In this document: positions 63,086 to 64,000 of the stretch, in pieces | Numbering within the stretch: position 1 is the stretch's first letter | Layout of the letters: each line of letters begins with the position of its first letter | Assembly: GCA_002245135.1 (NCBI GenBank) | Contig: NGBS01000584.1 | Location: forward strand, 124,001-188,000 | Length of the DNA stretch: 64,000 nt | Source: Proteromonas lacertae | Lineage: Eukaryota; Sar; Bigyra; Opalinata; Proteromonadidae | Direction of reading: 5' to 3' | The notes under the pieces: model-generated | Databases searched by the model: none | The model's input: the letters and a program-made list of their open reading frames with translations, nothing else | What the model was told of the DNA's origin: nothing | Made by a program: the position numbers and the translations under genes

Positions 63086-64000
63086 TCAAACTTCTAAAAA
63101 CTTCACATCATCTGTTAATCTAGCTGTTCCATCACCAGCAATTACTCCACCAACAATCCATGCTGGACAATGATCAATCTCTTCAATCTCTTTTAAAAAT
63201 CCTTTTGAATCTTCTTCACTCATTGCAATTAGAAGTCCTCCTGACGTTTCAGCTGCTCTTCCTTTCACAAAATTATAACCAGGTGAAATAGCCGCAATCT
63301 AATATAATGAAATTTAATAATAATTACATAAAAATACTTTCAACATATTCTTAACAACAGGCATTGTGTGTATCTCAAATGTTACTTTTTCATTTTGAGT
63401 AGATGCTAGATTATTAGCATGACCAATAATTCCAAATCCAGTGACATCTGTACATGCATGTGAATGATATTTATGCATTAATAACGCACCAGTTCTGTTC
63501 AATCTTGACATACTTTTACATCCTTTTTCATAAGCTTCCATTATTTCTTCTTTTGATATTTTATCACTCACTGTTTCATATTTACCATTATGTGTCCATT
63601 CAAATCCATTTACTATCAATTGCATTCCCAATGGCTTTGTTAATATTAAAACATCGCCTGGAATAGCATAGATTGGCCTTAAGAAATCTACTCCTTCTTT
63701 ACATATACTCGTTGCTACTCCACCAATTAAAGGCCATTGATTCATTGTAGTTTGACCACCTGTTACTGTAGTACCTGCCTCTCTAGCTAAATCATTAAAT
63801 CCACGAATCATTTCAGTTGTTATTACATCTTTTTCTTTATCATCCATATCTACACTTACACCTAATATCATTAACATAGTGTCTATATCCACTACACCCA
63901 TTGCATACATATCTGATAAGACGTTACATGCTGCTATTCTTCCCTGCATATATGGATCATCAACCAGTGGGAAGAAATAATCGGTTGTTGAGATTAAATA
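63086..64000 (-). CDS. SELD: selenophosphate synthetase (selenide, water dikinase), partial at right edge
   Basis: This enzyme makes selenophosphate from selenide and ATP, the selenium donor for selenocysteine or selenouridine. The window holds the C-terminal two thirds: TTDYFFPLVDDPYMQGRIAA, CNVLSDMYAMGV, TVTGGQTTMNQWPLIGG, then TDVTGFGIIGHANNLA and SGGLLIAMSEEDSKGF, all conserved AIR-synthase-type blocks. One intron of about 40 nt lies near 63302-63341. The gene ends at TGA 63086-63088. The catalytic Cys/Sec near the N-terminus is beyond the right edge, so I cannot say whether this SelD itself contains selenocysteine. Confidence 0.92.

Noticed and set aside
1-64000. Altered genetic code (ciliate-like)
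   Set aside because: TAA, TAG and TGA each end well-conserved proteins here, and conserved domains contain no in-frame stops apart from introns.

Overview
This is an AT-rich nuclear segment of an aerobic protist that I cannot place more precisely. Nearly every gene is cut by very short introns (about 22-45 nt, usually GTATA...TAG). TAA, TAG and TGA all act as stops, so the code looks standard. A mitochondrial-type complex I subunit (NDUFV1) with a leader peptide argues against an anaerobic, complex I-free lineage, and SelD implies use of selenium. Genes are packed: two head-to-head pairs have start codons only 8 and 11 bp apart.

Left part (1-30 kb): a giant secreted or receptor-like protein made of about six tandem type-1 periplasmic-binding-protein modules runs off the left edge. 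Then come a degenerate protein kinase, a HINT3-like protein, a PP2A B56-like protein, a membrane protein resembling plant DUF7906 proteins, glutamate-cysteine ligase, an ABCC-type ABC transporter, a RING-H2 membrane protein, a kelch protein, NDUFV1, an APE1-type AP endonuclease with a charged tail, and a UBE2J-type ER-anchored E2.

Middle (27.7-48.5 kb): two tandem calpain genes share a core of about 2.2 kb that looks recently homogenised. They are followed by a very large USP-family deubiquitinase, a MORN protein, a RING protein, an alpha-solenoid protein, a BTB-like protein with a Gln/Pro-rich tail, an orphan, a GT54-like glycosyltransferase and tRNA-Gln(TTG).

Right part (49-59 kb): this is the most unusual region. 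A ribonuclease H-like gene is broken by a 617-bp inverted-repeat element (TG...CA ends, 5-bp target duplication). That element is itself interrupted by an 8.36-kb Mutator-like transposon (9-bp duplication) with an intact transposase. The transposon's terminal inverted repeats are built from long arrays of a 120-bp repeat, about 16 copies on one side and 23 on the other. A separate 485-bp miniature inverted-repeat element lies just after the broken gene. The window ends with a tandem two-kinase-domain protein, a leucine-rich-repeat gene and the C-terminal part of selenophosphate synthetase.

Gene boundaries are multi-exon models made by eye from splice motifs and protein continuity. Small exons and exact starts may be wrong where noted.
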